Source: SSC3 sp963769585 (GTDB taxonomy: Bacteria > Actinomycetota > Actinomycetes > Propionibacteriales > Nocardioidaceae). Taken from it: a stretch of 64,000 bases of DNA. The notes under the pieces were generated by a model. The model searched no databases, had not been told where the DNA came from, and worked only from the letters and a program-made list of their open reading frames with translations. Positions 34,956 through 43,403 of this stretch are shown piece by piece. The translations under genes and the position numbers were made by a program. Each line of letters opens with the position of its first letter. Within the stretch, counting starts at the first letter, position 1. The stretch lies in contig CAVYMJ010000001.1 of the NCBI GenBank assembly GCA_963769585.1, forward strand, positions 496,001-560,000, read 5' to 3'.

Positions 34956-35035
34956 GTTATTAACAGCTGTGGATCGAGCTGTGGGAAATCACAACGGTGT
35001 AGTTCTCCACAGACCTATCCCCACCTGTTAATAAC
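34956..35035. promoter_or_regulatory. Degenerate DnaA-box cluster within an 11-bp inverted repeat
   Basis: Between convergent crgA and the rhomboid gene, GTTATTAACAG (34956-34966) faces CTGTTAATAAC (35025-35035). In between are CTGTGGAT, CTGTGGGAA, TTCTCCACA (35003-35011, one mismatch to TTGTCCACA) and CTATCCCCA. The left part (34955-34973) matches 56321-56339 of the dnaA-dnaN spacer in 18 of 19 bases. Confidence 0.6.
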
Positions 35036-35046
35036 TCGACCCGGCG

Positions 35047-35946
35047 CTACCTCGCTAGGACCGCCGTACGAGCGATGATCGCGGCCACGACCAGGACTGC
35101 GACCGTCCCCAGGGCGAGGTACTGGTACCGGGCTCGGTTCTGTTTCGGGGCGTAGACCAGGGCGGTCGCGATCACGGTGCCGCCGACGAAGCCACCCAGG
35201 TGTCCCTGCCACGAGATGAAGCTGGCAAACAGCACGGTGATCACGAAGTTGACGCCGATCCACCCGGCGAGCGAGCGCACGTCCCCGCCCACCTTCAGGG
35301 CGATCACCAGGAGAGCGCCCATCAGGCCGAAGATCGCGCCGGAGGCTCCCAGGGTCTGGCTGAACTCGCTGGAGAGCCAGTAGACAAAGGCGCTGCCGGA
35401 CAGGCCGGACAGGAAGTACAGGGCCACGAAGCGGAGGCGTCCGAGCGCGAGCTCGAGCTGGGGACCCAGGATCCACAGGGCGAGCATGTTGAAGCCGATA
35501 TGCCAGACCTCGATGTGGGTGAACATCGAGGTCACGAGCTGCCAGTACGCGCCTCCGCCACCGAACTCACTGCTCGCGATGCCTTGGACGTGCTCGATGC
35601 TGCCGTCGTTCAGACGGAAGGTGACGGTCTGCGGCAGCAACGCCAACCGGTCGAACCATTCGCTGGCCGAGGCACCGGTGCTGACGATGAGCAGCCAGAC
35701 GGCTGCGTTGATGCCCACCAGGATCTGGGAGACCAGCGCCGGGTTGCTCGACCGCTCGCCGCCGTAGGCGGTCCGGCCCGACCGCGTCGTCTTCGCGCCC
35801 TCCCTGACACAGTCAGGGCAGTGGAAGCCGACGGCAGCCGAACGCATGCAGTCGGGGCAGATGGGTTTGCCGCAGCGCTGGCACGAGATGTAGGTCTCGC
35901 GGTCCGGATGCCGATAACAGGCCGGCGGCGCCTCGGGCTGCGACAC
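35047..35946 (-). CDS. Rhomboid-family intramembrane protease with zinc-finger-like N terminus
   Basis: A 299-residue protein from GTG 35944-35946. The first 45 residues carry a Cys/His cluster (CYRHPDRETYISCQRCGKPICPDCM) of B-box type. Six or seven membrane helices follow. The catalytic Ser is in TLGASGAIFGL and the catalytic His is in QGHLGGFVGG. Rhomboids cut transmembrane substrates; no substrate is known here. It lies 6 bases downstream of the cyclophilin gene, so they are cotranscribed. Confidence 0.93.
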   Translation of the reverse strand: MSQPEAPPACYRHPDRETYISCQRCGKPICPDCMRSAAVGFHCPDCVREGAKTTRSGRTAYGGERSSNPALVSQILVGINAAVWLLIVSTGASASEWFDRLALLPQTVTFRLNDGSIEHVQGIASSEFGGGGAYWQLVTSMFTHIEVWHIGFNMLALWILGPQLELALGRLRFVALYFLSGLSGSAFVYWLSSEFSQTLGASGAIFGLMGALLVIALKVGGDVRSLAGWIGVNFVITVLFASFISWQGHLGGFVGGTVIATALVYAPKQNRARYQYLALGTVAVLVVAAIIARTAVLAR

Positions 35947-35952
35947 AGGACC

Positions 35953-36486
35953 TCAGCGCTCTTCGATGGTCACAGACTCGATGACGACCGGCTCCTGCGG
36001 GCGGTCCATCGCGCCGGTGGGAAGCTTTCCGATCGCGTCGACGACCTGCTGCGACGCCTCGTCCTCCACCGCACCGAAGATCGTGTGCTTGCGGTTCAGC
36101 CACGTGGTCGGTGCCAGCGTGATGAAGAACTGCGACCCGTTGGTGCCCTTGCCGCCCTGGATGCCGGCATTGGCCATGGCGAGCAGGTAGGGCTTGTCGA
36201 AGACCAGCTCGGGGTGGATCTCGTCGTCGAAGCGGTAGCCCGGGTCGCCGGTGCCGGTCCCGAGCGGGCAGCCGCCTTGGATCATGAAGTCCGTGATGAC
36301 CCGGTGGAACGTCAGTCCGTCGTAGTAGTTCCCGGTGCGCTTCTCGCGCGTCGACGGGTCGACGTACTCCTGGGTGCCGTTGGCCAGGCCGACGAAGTTC
36401 TTCACCGTCTTGGGCGCGTGGTTTGCGAAGAGGTGGATGGCGATGTCGCCGTGGTTGGTCTTCAGCGTTGCGTACGTTTCGGCCAT
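35953..36486 (-). CDS. ppiA: Peptidyl-prolyl cis-trans isomerase (cyclophilin)
   Basis: A 177-residue cytoplasmic cyclophilin from ATG 36484-36486. The fold blocks are YDGLTFHRVITDFMIQGGCP (with the catalytic Arg), NAGIQGGKGTNGSQFFITL and WLNRKHTIFGAV. There is no signal peptide. It speeds cis-trans isomerisation of prolyl bonds during folding. Location near crgA, pknB and rhomboid is the standard actinobacterial arrangement. Confidence 0.95.
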   Translation of the reverse strand: MAETYATLKTNHGDIAIHLFANHAPKTVKNFVGLANGTQEYVDPSTREKRTGNYYDGLTFHRVITDFMIQGGCPLGTGTGDPGYRFDDEIHPELVFDKPYLLAMANAGIQGGKGTNGSQFFITLAPTTWLNRKHTIFGAVEDEASQQVVDAIGKLPTGAMDRPQEPVVIESVTIEER

Positions 36487-36623
36487 GGGTCCGACTTTCT
36501 CGAGGCTTTGATGCGTCGGCGTCGATCTTGCCACGCTCCTGGTTGACCCCCGAGGCGGGTCACCCCAGCCTCCTCCCCTGCCCCTCGTGTGTGGCCCGGC
36601 CCGCAAAGGGGCAGGATGGGGAC

Positions 36624-36893
36624 ATGCGCAAACTTCTCGTTCTGTTCGGACTGGCCGGCGCCGCCGCCGCGGTCGCCAAGAAGTTCTCCCAGCCGAAGCC
36701 CGTGTGGCACACGCCCGAGACCGGGGGCTCCGGGACACGAGCCTCCGAAGGAGCCGACGGCCCGGCAGACGACGCGGCCGACGACGCTGCCGGGTCGGCA
36801 CCGGACGAGGCTCTGGCTGACGCTGCCGAGGCACCGCACGGCGTGACGACCCCGGACGCCCCGCTGGAGAAGGTCGACCTCAAGGACGACTGA
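36624..36893 (+). CDS. Small acidic protein with DLW-39-like N terminus
   Basis: An 89-residue protein from ATG 36624 (GGGGAC upstream, weak). The N terminus (MRKLLVLFGLAGAAAAVAKK) is a short hydrophobic helix with basic ends, very like that of the DLW-39 protein at 46278-46403. The rest is acidic and Asp/Ala/Gly-rich (DAADDAAGSAPDEALADAAE), likely disordered. Its 3' end overlaps the convergent acyltransferase by 14 bases. The function is unknown. Confidence 0.7.
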   Translation: MRKLLVLFGLAGAAAAVAKKFSQPKPVWHTPETGGSGTRASEGADGPADDAADDAAGSAPDEALADAAEAPHGVTTPDAPLEKVDLKDD

Positions 36894-37920
36894 GCAGCAC
36901 GTGCCGTGCCGGGAGTTCCACCGGCCGGTGCTCCACGATCCAGTCGTCGATCTCCTCCCAGCGGGAGTAGAGCCAGTCGATCCGTGCCTCGCGGCCCGCG
37001 GGGATCTCGTCACGTGGGACTCGCCACCATCGCATCACCAGGCGCTTGTCCATCGGTAGCTCGCGCCACACGTCGCCGACCGTGAGCAGGTGGTCGAGGC
37101 CGGTGTGCGCCACGAGCACCACGTCCGCGTCCGGCGCGGCGTCCAGGGCAGCGATCAGCCCGCCTGGCCTCGGCGCCAGGACATGGGTCATCTGCTCGGC
37201 GCGGTCAGCCATCCGTTCCAGGCCGAGCTTGCGTAGCCGGCTGATCGCCCGCTCGCGGCGGAGCGGGGTGAAGTTGCCCCCTTCGGGAAAGATCACGAAG
37301 GCGTCGTTCCCATCGAGGTTCCGGGCGAGTTCCCCGATCGCCGCGTCCAGCCCGTCCCCGCGCCTGGGGTTCGGGTCCACGAAGCGTGCCGGCAACCGGG
37401 TCAGCAGTACGTCGATCATCGGGTCCCACGCCAAGGTCTCCTTCAGCACGACCCGGGGCTCGCGGTCGTACCAGCTCAGCAAGGTGTGCATCAGCACGAA
37501 CGAGTCCCCCGGGCCGGCATGACGGCAGCAGACCAGCAGCGGCTTGCCCGGGAATGCATCGGGCGCCGGCCCGACCGTCTCGATCTCGAAGTTGAGCACC
37601 CGCTGCGACTGCGTGAACACGATGGCCAGAAAGACCCTGGCCAGGTCGTAGTGGATCCCCGCGAAGTACGGCGTCCGGACCCAGTGCCCGAAGCCGCTGG
37701 CCAGCCACAGCCCCAGCAGGATCACCAGCATGAGCGACTCCATGACCAGGTAGAGCAGCACGATGAAGAGCAGCCGCAGCGGGCGCCAGTGCCCCGGGAG
37801 GCGCGGGCTGACCACGACAGCGAGCAGGAGCCACACTGGGACCGAGGTCAGCACGAACGCGGTGAGCACGACCAACGCCGGGGCCACCAGCACCCGGCGG
37901 AAGAGGCCAGCCACGGTCAC
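36880..37920 (-). CDS. Lysophospholipid acyltransferase family protein (PlsC-like)
   Basis: About 346 residues from GTG 37918-37920, which overlaps the patatin stop (GTGA). Two or three N-terminal membrane helices precede the acyltransferase domain with CRHAGPGDSF (HX4D motif) and FPEGGNFTP. It probably acylates lysophosphatidate or a related lipid. The longer upstream reading frame lies over patatin and is a shadow. Coupling to a patatin-like lipase suggests joint lipid remodelling. Confidence 0.86.
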   Translation of the reverse strand: MTVAGLFRRVLVAPALVVLTAFVLTSVPVWLLLAVVVSPRLPGHWRPLRLLFIVLLYLVMESLMLVILLGLWLASGFGHWVRTPYFAGIHYDLARVFLAIVFTQSQRVLNFEIETVGPAPDAFPGKPLLVCCRHAGPGDSFVLMHTLLSWYDREPRVVLKETLAWDPMIDVLLTRLPARFVDPNPRRGDGLDAAIGELARNLDGNDAFVIFPEGGNFTPLRRERAISRLRKLGLERMADRAEQMTHVLAPRPGGLIAALDAAPDADVVLVAHTGLDHLLTVGDVWRELPMDKRLVMRWWRVPRDEIPAGREARIDWLYSRWEEIDDWIVEHRPVELPARHVLLSRP

Positions 37921-38750
37921 AGGTGCGCCGCCAGGTACGCCGAGCTTGCGTCGTACGCCTGCTGGATCCGCCGGGCGACATTGCCGACGTCGCGGTACGT
38001 GCGGATCGCGTCGTCCCTGGCCGACCCCCCGCCGGTGGGGAGCACGTGTGCCGTCACCGTCCTGGGTAGGGAGGCCATGTCGCGGTGAAACCGATGCCGG
38101 CGGGCGATCTCGAAGCTCACCCGAGCGACCTCCCAGGGCCGTTTCGGCGGACTCAGGGGCCTCTCGATGCGGCCCACCTGGAGCACGAAGATCCGCTTGG
38201 CACCGAGCTCGGCGGCGCGGCCGACCGGGATGGAGTTGACGATGCCGCCGTCCAGGAAGTGCTCCCCGTCCACCTCGGCGGGCGGCAGCAGTCCGGGCAC
38301 GGCCGCGCTGGCCACCACCGCGTCGACCACACGCCCCTCGGAGAACCAGTGCTCGCCGGCCTTCTCGATGCTTGCCGCGACGCATTGGAAGGGCACGGTC
38401 AGTTCGGCGAACGTGATGTCGCCGAGCTCTCTTTCGAGCCGGTCGCGCAACGGGCGACTCGAGTGCAGGTGGGTGCCGGTGCTGATCGCCCGGCGTACCT
38501 GCCTGACCGGACCGCTGTCATAGACCTTCGCGTTGCCGCTGGCGACCTCGGCCCAGAGCCCCTCTAGCCGGTCGACCACGGCGAGCTCCGGCTGGGTGGC
38601 GACGATGGCTCCGTTGAGCGCCCCCACCGACGTACCGACGACCAGGTCGGGGGTGATGCCCCGTTCGAAGAGCGCCCGCAGCATGCCGACCTCGACGGCC
38701 CCGAGCACACCTCCGCCACCGAGCACGAAGGCGGTGCCGCTGCGAGCCAT
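37917..38750 (-). CDS. Patatin-like phospholipase
   Basis: A 277-residue hydrolase with the oxyanion loop GGGGVLGAVEVG, the nucleophile GTSVGALNG (GxSxG) and the DGG box in FLDGGIVNSIP giving the catalytic Asp. It is a cytoplasmic, RssA-like lipid hydrolase. Its 3' end overlaps the acyltransferase start, a deacylation/reacylation pair. Confidence 0.9.
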   Translation of the reverse strand: MARSGTAFVLGGGGVLGAVEVGMLRALFERGITPDLVVGTSVGALNGAIVATQPELAVVDRLEGLWAEVASGNAKVYDSGPVRQVRRAISTGTHLHSSRPLRDRLERELGDITFAELTVPFQCVAASIEKAGEHWFSEGRVVDAVVASAAVPGLLPPAEVDGEHFLDGGIVNSIPVGRAAELGAKRIFVLQVGRIERPLSPPKRPWEVARVSFEIARRHRFHRDMASLPRTVTAHVLPTGGGSARDDAIRTYRDVGNVARRIQQAYDASSAYLAAHL

Positions 38751-38798
38751 GGGCGGAACGCTACCCCGGCGCGGAGGCCAGCTCAGGACCTACGGCGG

Positions 38799-39155
38799 TC
38801 AGGCCTCCACGAGCTGCTCGGTACGCACCCGGGCTGTGGCGCGGCGCTCTGCCCAGAAGGAGAGCACCGGGATCGTGCCGAGAACCAAGGTGACCAGGGT
38901 GAACCTCAGATCCCACTTGGCCTTGCGGGACAGCACGAAGGCGACCACTACGAAGACCATGTAGAGCCAGCCGTGCGCGACACCGAGGTACTTGCTGATG
39001 TCGTCGCCGACCTGCTGCGCGCGGGAGCCCTCGGGGAACCAGGCCGGGTTGACCAGGTGCGCCTCGTTGAGCGGAAGGCCGACCAGACAGAGCACGATCA
39101 GGAGAACGCCGACGATCGTGGCCATCACCCGGTAGCGGTTCAGCGCAGCATTCAC
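38799..39155 (-). CDS. DUF3817-domain membrane protein
   Basis: A 118-residue protein with three membrane helices: MATIVGVLLIVLCLVGLPL, a middle helix around GWLYMVFVVVAFVLSRKAKW, and LVTLVLGTIPVLSFWAERR. The HGWLYMVF and SFWAERR blocks are typical of DUF3817. The function is unknown. Its start overlaps the SURF1 stop by 4 bases, so the two are coupled. Confidence 0.9.
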   Translation of the reverse strand: MNAALNRYRVMATIVGVLLIVLCLVGLPLNEAHLVNPAWFPEGSRAQQVGDDISKYLGVAHGWLYMVFVVVAFVLSRKAKWDLRFTLVTLVLGTIPVLSFWAERRATARVRTEQLVEA

Positions 39156-39910
39156 GCGCTCGACGGTACCTCAGGCTCGTCGGCCTCCTGGCCGGCCGTA
39201 ACCGACCTCACACGCTGCAGCTCGTCGGTGCACCAGCGCCACCACAGGAAGACCGCGAAGGCGCCGAAGACCCACCACTCCAGGGCGTAGAGCAGGTTGC
39301 GCAGGCTGGTGAAGGCGCTGGGTGAGGGCAGCTGGTCCGGGGTGACGGCGGTCAGCAGCTGTTCGCGAGGCTCCTTGGCGATCACGTAGCCGCCGTACAG
39401 GTCCTGGTCCATCCGAGCCAGTACGTCGGCGATGCGCAGGGTGGGGAGTACGTCGTCGCCGGGATCCTCGTCGGCCTCGCCGGATGATTCCCCGGGCTGG
39501 AGCCACCCCTGCACCCGTACGGCGCCGGTCGGCGCGGGAAGCCCGTGCTGCTGCGACCAGCCGCGCACGACCGGCATCGCCGAGCCGGTGCTGGTGGAGA
39601 CAGGCGTGACCACCCAGTAGCCACTGCGCCCGTCCACCTCCTTGTCCGCGACGTACACGGTGTCCTCGGGGAGCCAGGTGCCGTTGAAGGTGACCGGCTG
39701 CCCGACGTACTTGGACGGGAAGGGCTCGTCGGGGCCGAGGACGTCAGTGAGCGGCATCGGTGCTGCGTCGGCGAGCGCGGCTGCCTTGTCCTGACGGTGG
39801 TCGGCCCACGCGCCGAACTGCCACGCCCCCAGGTAGCCCGTTCCGACGATGCCCAGGACCGCGACAAGGTGGAGCGGCAGCATCCTGGGAGAGAGGAGCG
39901 CGCCGATCAC
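39152..39910 (-). CDS. SURF1-family cytochrome oxidase assembly protein
   Basis: A 252-residue protein from GTG 39908-39910 with an N-terminal helix (LPLHLVAVLGIVGTGYLGAWQF) and a C-terminal helix (LLYALEWWVFGAFAVFLWWRW). GYLGAWQFGAW and YALEWWVF are SURF1 blocks. It helps insert haem into aa3-type cytochrome c oxidase. DUF3817 is a frequent neighbour. Confidence 0.92.
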   Translation of the reverse strand: MIGALLSPRMLPLHLVAVLGIVGTGYLGAWQFGAWADHRQDKAAALADAAPMPLTDVLGPDEPFPSKYVGQPVTFNGTWLPEDTVYVADKEVDGRSGYWVVTPVSTSTGSAMPVVRGWSQQHGLPAPTGAVRVQGWLQPGESSGEADEDPGDDVLPTLRIADVLARMDQDLYGGYVIAKEPREQLLTAVTPDQLPSPSAFTSLRNLLYALEWWVFGAFAVFLWWRWCTDELQRVRSVTAGQEADEPEVPSSA

Positions 39911-39978
39911 CCGACCAGGCTACGGTCCGTAAGGGACTCGTCAGACCTGCGGGCGGCTCCGTCCGTCACACTCGAGGG

Positions 39979-40503
39979 ATGAAGACCCTGCTTGTGGTGA
40001 CGGTGCTCGCACTGAGCGGCTGCGCCTCGACGACGCCCACTGCCGAGGCTCCGACCCGGACACCGACCTCCACGCCCTCACCGTCGGTCACGCCCTCACC
40101 GTCGGTCACGCCTGCGCCCGGCACGACCCCGCCTCCGGCGAAGCCGGGCATCACCATCACCACCGACAGCTCTGACTACGGACCGATGCTGTTCGACGCC
40201 TCCGGCCAGGCGATCTACCTCTTCGACCTGGAGAGCACCCCCGATCCTCGGTGCTACGACGCGTGTGCCGAGGCCTGGCCTCCGGTGCTCACCAAGGGGG
40301 AGCCGGTGGCCGACGGGCAGGCACGCTCCTCCCTGCTCGGTACGACCCGGCGTAGCGACGGCTCCCAGCAGGTCACCTACCGCGGACACCCGCTCTACTA
40401 CTACGCGCACGAGGGCAAGGGACAGGTGCTCTGCCACGACGTCAACGGGTACGGCGGCCTGTGGCTCGTCGTCCAGCCGGACGGCAACCCCGCGCCTGGG
40501 TGA
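39979..40503 (+). CDS. Small lipoprotein of the COG4315 type
   Basis: A 174-residue protein. The signal peptide MKTLLVVTVLALSGC ends with an LSGC lipobox. A Pro/Thr/Ser-rich linker with two copies of a TPSPSV unit follows (40078-40113). The C-terminal domain has the duplicated-type repeat of COG4315: LFDASGQAIYLFDLE, CYDACAEAWPPVL and YRGHPLYYYAHEGKG. Two conserved Cys lie in CYDAC. The role is unknown; relatives are surface lipoproteins. The start ATG follows GAGGG. Confidence 0.85.
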   Translation: MKTLLVVTVLALSGCASTTPTAEAPTRTPTSTPSPSVTPSPSVTPAPGTTPPPAKPGITITTDSSDYGPMLFDASGQAIYLFDLESTPDPRCYDACAEAWPPVLTKGEPVADGQARSSLLGTTRRSDGSQQVTYRGHPLYYYAHEGKGQVLCHDVNGYGGLWLVVQPDGNPAPG

Positions 40504-40571
40504 CGGGACTGCCCTCGCGGTCTGTAATAGTGAGGCCGGTCAACGATGCCGGTCTGCCGGGGGAGTCTTCG

Positions 40572-42683
40572 ATGCGCGCCGCGTGGTCACGTGCTGATGT
40601 CCTCGGCATCGGTGCGACGGTGCTCTCGGTCGTACTGGCGCTCTGCCTCCCGTTGCTCGTGGACCTGGAGTACTTCTTCCGCGGTGACACGCAGTCGGCG
40701 TACTACGGCTGGTGGTTCCACGTCGGCGAAGAGCTCCGGTCCGGCACCCTCCCGGTCTTCGACGCGCAGACCTGGCGCGCCGGGAACTTCGCCGCCGAAG
40801 GTCAGTGGGCCATCCTCAACCCGGTGGTGTGGGGCCTCGGCCTGCTCGCCACGGTCTGCCCGTGGGTGCTCGGTCTCGCCACCACGGTCAAGTTCGTGCT
40901 GGCCTGTTTCGGGTCCGTCGGCTGCTACGTCCTGGCCCGCTCGTACGGCGCCCACCCCCTAGCCGCCTACGTCGCGGGCCTGGTCTCGGTCCTGGGCGGG
41001 ATGACACTGTGGCTCGAGCTGCCGTCGTGGGTGGCCGGGCTGACCATCTGGTCGCTGATGCCCTGGACCTGGTGGGCGATCCGGCGCAGCACGGTGTCGG
41101 GTTCGCACCCGTTCCTGGCGCTGCTCTTCTGCTACCTCCTGGTCACCACCGGCTACGTCTACGGACCGTTGATGCTGGTGGTCGTCCTGGTCGGGCTGGC
41201 GGTGGAGACCCTCGCCTCCGGCGTACGGCGTCGCGTACTGGCGCTGCTGGCGGTTACCGGCTTCTGTGGTCTGCTCGCGGTGGCGGTGTACCTGCCTGGC
41301 CTGCTCACCATGGAGTCGACGATCAGGGTCGGCGACGTGCTGGCCACCGATGGCCGGCTGACCACGACGCCTGTGGAGGTGCTGACCTCCTTCCTGCCGA
41401 CCTCCGGAGCCGAGGGCGGTTTCGAGCAGCAGGTCGCCTGGAGGTACGCCGGCTGGTTCATGCCCCTGCTGGTGCTGGTCCGCTGGCAGTCGGTCCGCCG
41501 GGACTGGCGAATCCTTGCGGGGCCGCTCCTGGCGGTGGCCCTGACCGTGGTGATCCTCAACGGTCCGGCGTCGATCGGGCCGCTGCGGTGGCCGATGCGA
41601 CTGGAGCCGTTCCTGGTCCAGTTCCTCGCCATACTCCTGGCGGTGCTGCTGTCGCGGTACCGAGCCTCGCTGACCAGGACGCGTCTGGCTGCCGGTCTGG
41701 GGTGGGTCGGTGGCGCGGCGGTGTGGCTGACTGTAGGGGACCAGCCGAATGGCGCCGAGCACCTGGTTGGGGGGGCACTGGTCGCCGGGGCGTTCCTGGT
41801 GGTGGGTTCCCTCATCGGGTCACGGCCGAGGGCGGCCACCGCCGTTGCGGCGGCCGTGACCTTCGGCATCGTCGCTCTCCAGCTCGCCTGGTTCCCCACG
41901 CCACCGTCGGACCAGCGCAACCTGCCGCGGGACCTGGCCGGCTACCGCACCCAGTTGGCCACCGCCGAGGGAGACGTCTTTGTGGTGGGCCAGCAGGACA
42001 ACCGCATCATCGAGGACCCGGCGCTCACGGCCGAGGTGCTCGCCGGGTCCATGTGGTACCTGAACCCGCACCCGGTGCAGAACACGTACACCACCATCTC
42101 GTTCCGGACCTACTACGACCGGTACTGCATCCGCGTCCACGGCCAGACCTGTCCCGAGGTCCTGGCCACCCTCTTCTCGGTCGAGCCGACCACTGACAGG
42201 CTCCGCATCGACCTGCTGTCGGTGAGCACGCTGCTCCTGATCAAGGCCGACGTCGGATCGCCACCGGTGCCGCAGGGGTGGCACCTCAGCGAAGAGACCG
42301 ACCGCACGGTGACGTGGGTTCGTGACGTGCCGCTGCCGACTGCGGGCGGACCGGTGTGGTCGTCGGAAGGCACCACCGTACACGCCGTACGAGTGGACGA
42401 CCGGACCGTCGAGCTCGAGGTCGACTCCGTGCCCGCGGCTGGTGGCCAGGTCGTGCTGAGCCGGCTGGACTGGCCCGGCTACCGCACGTCCCTGGGCTCG
42501 TTCAGCGACCCGGTCGACGACTACCTGCTGACCTTGGACCTGCCGGCCGATGCTGAAGGGAAGACCGTCACGGTCCGGTTCGACCCGCCGGGGTGGCGGC
42601 TCGAGCTGCTCTGCCTCGCGCTGGCGCTGGGCGGGGGCGTGGCCTGGTCGGCCGCGGCCCTGGTACGCCGACGGCGACGCTAG
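40572..42683 (+). CDS. Large multi-pass membrane protein (YfhO/GT-C-like)
   Basis: About 703 residues from ATG 40572. Roughly 11-13 membrane helices occupy the first 450 residues, starting with VLGIGATVLSVVLALCLPLL. The first outer loop has FFRGDTQSAYYGWWFHVGEEL, like the acidic pocket of GT-C glycosyltransferases. The soluble C-terminal domain of about 200 residues precedes one last helix and RRRRR. It resembles YfhO-type proteins that modify cell-envelope glycans. Donor and acceptor are unknown. Confidence 0.75.
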   Translation: MRAAWSRADVLGIGATVLSVVLALCLPLLVDLEYFFRGDTQSAYYGWWFHVGEELRSGTLPVFDAQTWRAGNFAAEGQWAILNPVVWGLGLLATVCPWVLGLATTVKFVLACFGSVGCYVLARSYGAHPLAAYVAGLVSVLGGMTLWLELPSWVAGLTIWSLMPWTWWAIRRSTVSGSHPFLALLFCYLLVTTGYVYGPLMLVVVLVGLAVETLASGVRRRVLALLAVTGFCGLLAVAVYLPGLLTMESTIRVGDVLATDGRLTTTPVEVLTSFLPTSGAEGGFEQQVAWRYAGWFMPLLVLVRWQSVRRDWRILAGPLLAVALTVVILNGPASIGPLRWPMRLEPFLVQFLAILLAVLLSRYRASLTRTRLAAGLGWVGGAAVWLTVGDQPNGAEHLVGGALVAGAFLVVGSLIGSRPRAATAVAAAVTFGIVALQLAWFPTPPSDQRNLPRDLAGYRTQLATAEGDVFVVGQQDNRIIEDPALTAEVLAGSMWYLNPHPVQNTYTTISFRTYYDRYCIRVHGQTCPEVLATLFSVEPTTDRLRIDLLSVSTLLLIKADVGSPPVPQGWHLSEETDRTVTWVRDVPLPTAGGPVWSSEGTTVHAVRVDDRTVELEVDSVPAAGGQVVLSRLDWPGYRTSLGSFSDPVDDYLLTLDLPADAEGKTVTVRFDPPGWRLELLCLALALGGGVAWSAAALVRRRRR

Positions 42684-42684
42684 C

Positions 42685-43002
42685 TCAGGGGCCGCTTACG
42701 TGCGGGAGGAAGACGGCTTCGCTCGCGCCGTCGAGCCGCACGTCGAGGACGGTCCCGGTGACCTTCTGTCCTTGGGCCAGCGAGTCGCCGTCGAGGAGGC
42801 GCAGCGCGAGCTCACCGTCGTCGGTGGCCAGCGTGATCGCGTCGTGGTCCGACGAGATGTTCAGCACCACTCCCTCCACGTCGCGATCAACGCTGAGCAG
42901 GTCGGACGGCGCGTGGCTGCGCCCTCCGGCGTACCCGGCGCCGAGGCCGAGGGCCACGGCGGCTCCGATGGCCGCGACGGTCATGGCGTGCTCTCGCCGC
43001 AT
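42685..43002 (-). CDS. Hypothetical secreted or anchored small protein
   Basis: A 105-residue protein from ATG 43000-43002. One N-terminal hydrophobic helix (MTVAAIGAAVALGLGAGYAGG) is followed by a short beta-rich region (GVVLNISSDHDAITLATDDGELALRLLDG). No family is recognised. It converges with the large membrane protein gene, with one base between the stop codons. The start overlaps the stop of a 26-codon ORF (TGATG). Confidence 0.65.
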   Translation of the reverse strand: MRREHAMTVAAIGAAVALGLGAGYAGGRSHAPSDLLSVDRDVEGVVLNISSDHDAITLATDDGELALRLLDGDSLAQGQKVTGTVLDVRLDGASEAVFLPHVSGP

Positions 43003-43082
43003 CAGTTCCACCACACGGCCTGGGTGATCTCGGTCTGGGTCCCCGCACCCGGCGGTGCGACGGCTAGGAAGACACTGCGCAT
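43002..43082 (-). CDS. 26-residue peptide ORF with strong ribosome-binding site
   Basis: An ATG at 43080-43082, 6 bases after AAGGAGAAA, opens 26 codons coding a peptide that begins MRSVFLAVAPPG and ends TQAVWWN. It overlaps the next gene (TGATG), so a ribosome would pass directly to it. Upstream at 43145-43180 are four phased repeats. It might be a leader peptide that controls the 105-residue protein, or an independent microprotein. No Cys or Thr-rich core suggests a bacteriocin. Confidence 0.5.
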   Translation of the reverse strand: MRSVFLAVAPPGAGTQTEITQAVWWN

Positions 43083-43403
43083 CTGTTTCTCCTTGGTGGT
43101 CGAGCAAAGGGACCGTGAGGAAAGAGCTGCCCGAGAAGGCAGATGGAACAATCTGGAATACTTAGGAATAGACAGGAATATAAAGCCAGGTTTAGCGCCG
43201 GTCAATGCCGAACCGATCCCCAGTGTTCTTCTGTGGAAATCTCTGTCGGAGCCCCCGGAGACGGTCGATGAACGGTCGGTAGGGAGCTCTGCACGACGTA
43301 GGCCGAGGCTGGTTCAACAGCCCCAGGACCGTCCCGCACAGCACCTGCATCCGACTGGGCACGGGCTAGCTGAATGTGCCGGTAGCTGCGAAGCTGCTGG
43401 TTT
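43083..43403. other. 321-base divergent intergenic region
   Basis: This gap separates the small minus-strand ORFs and the plus-strand nuclease-like gene. It is less GC-rich than its neighbours and holds the four phased repeats at 43145-43180 and the Shine-Dalgarno of the small ORF (around 43088-43096). Promoters in both directions are expected, but no clear -35/-10 stands out. The remainder shows nothing else. Confidence 0.5.
43145..43180. repeat. Four direct repeats GGAA(T/C)A with exact 10-bp period
   Basis: GGAACA at 43145 and GGAATA at 43155, 43165 and 43175 are each spaced 10 bp, so they lie on one face of the helix. They sit in the 321-base divergent gap, about 60-100 bases upstream of the 26-codon ORF. 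The spacing is that of an operator array rather than chance. Confidence 0.65.
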
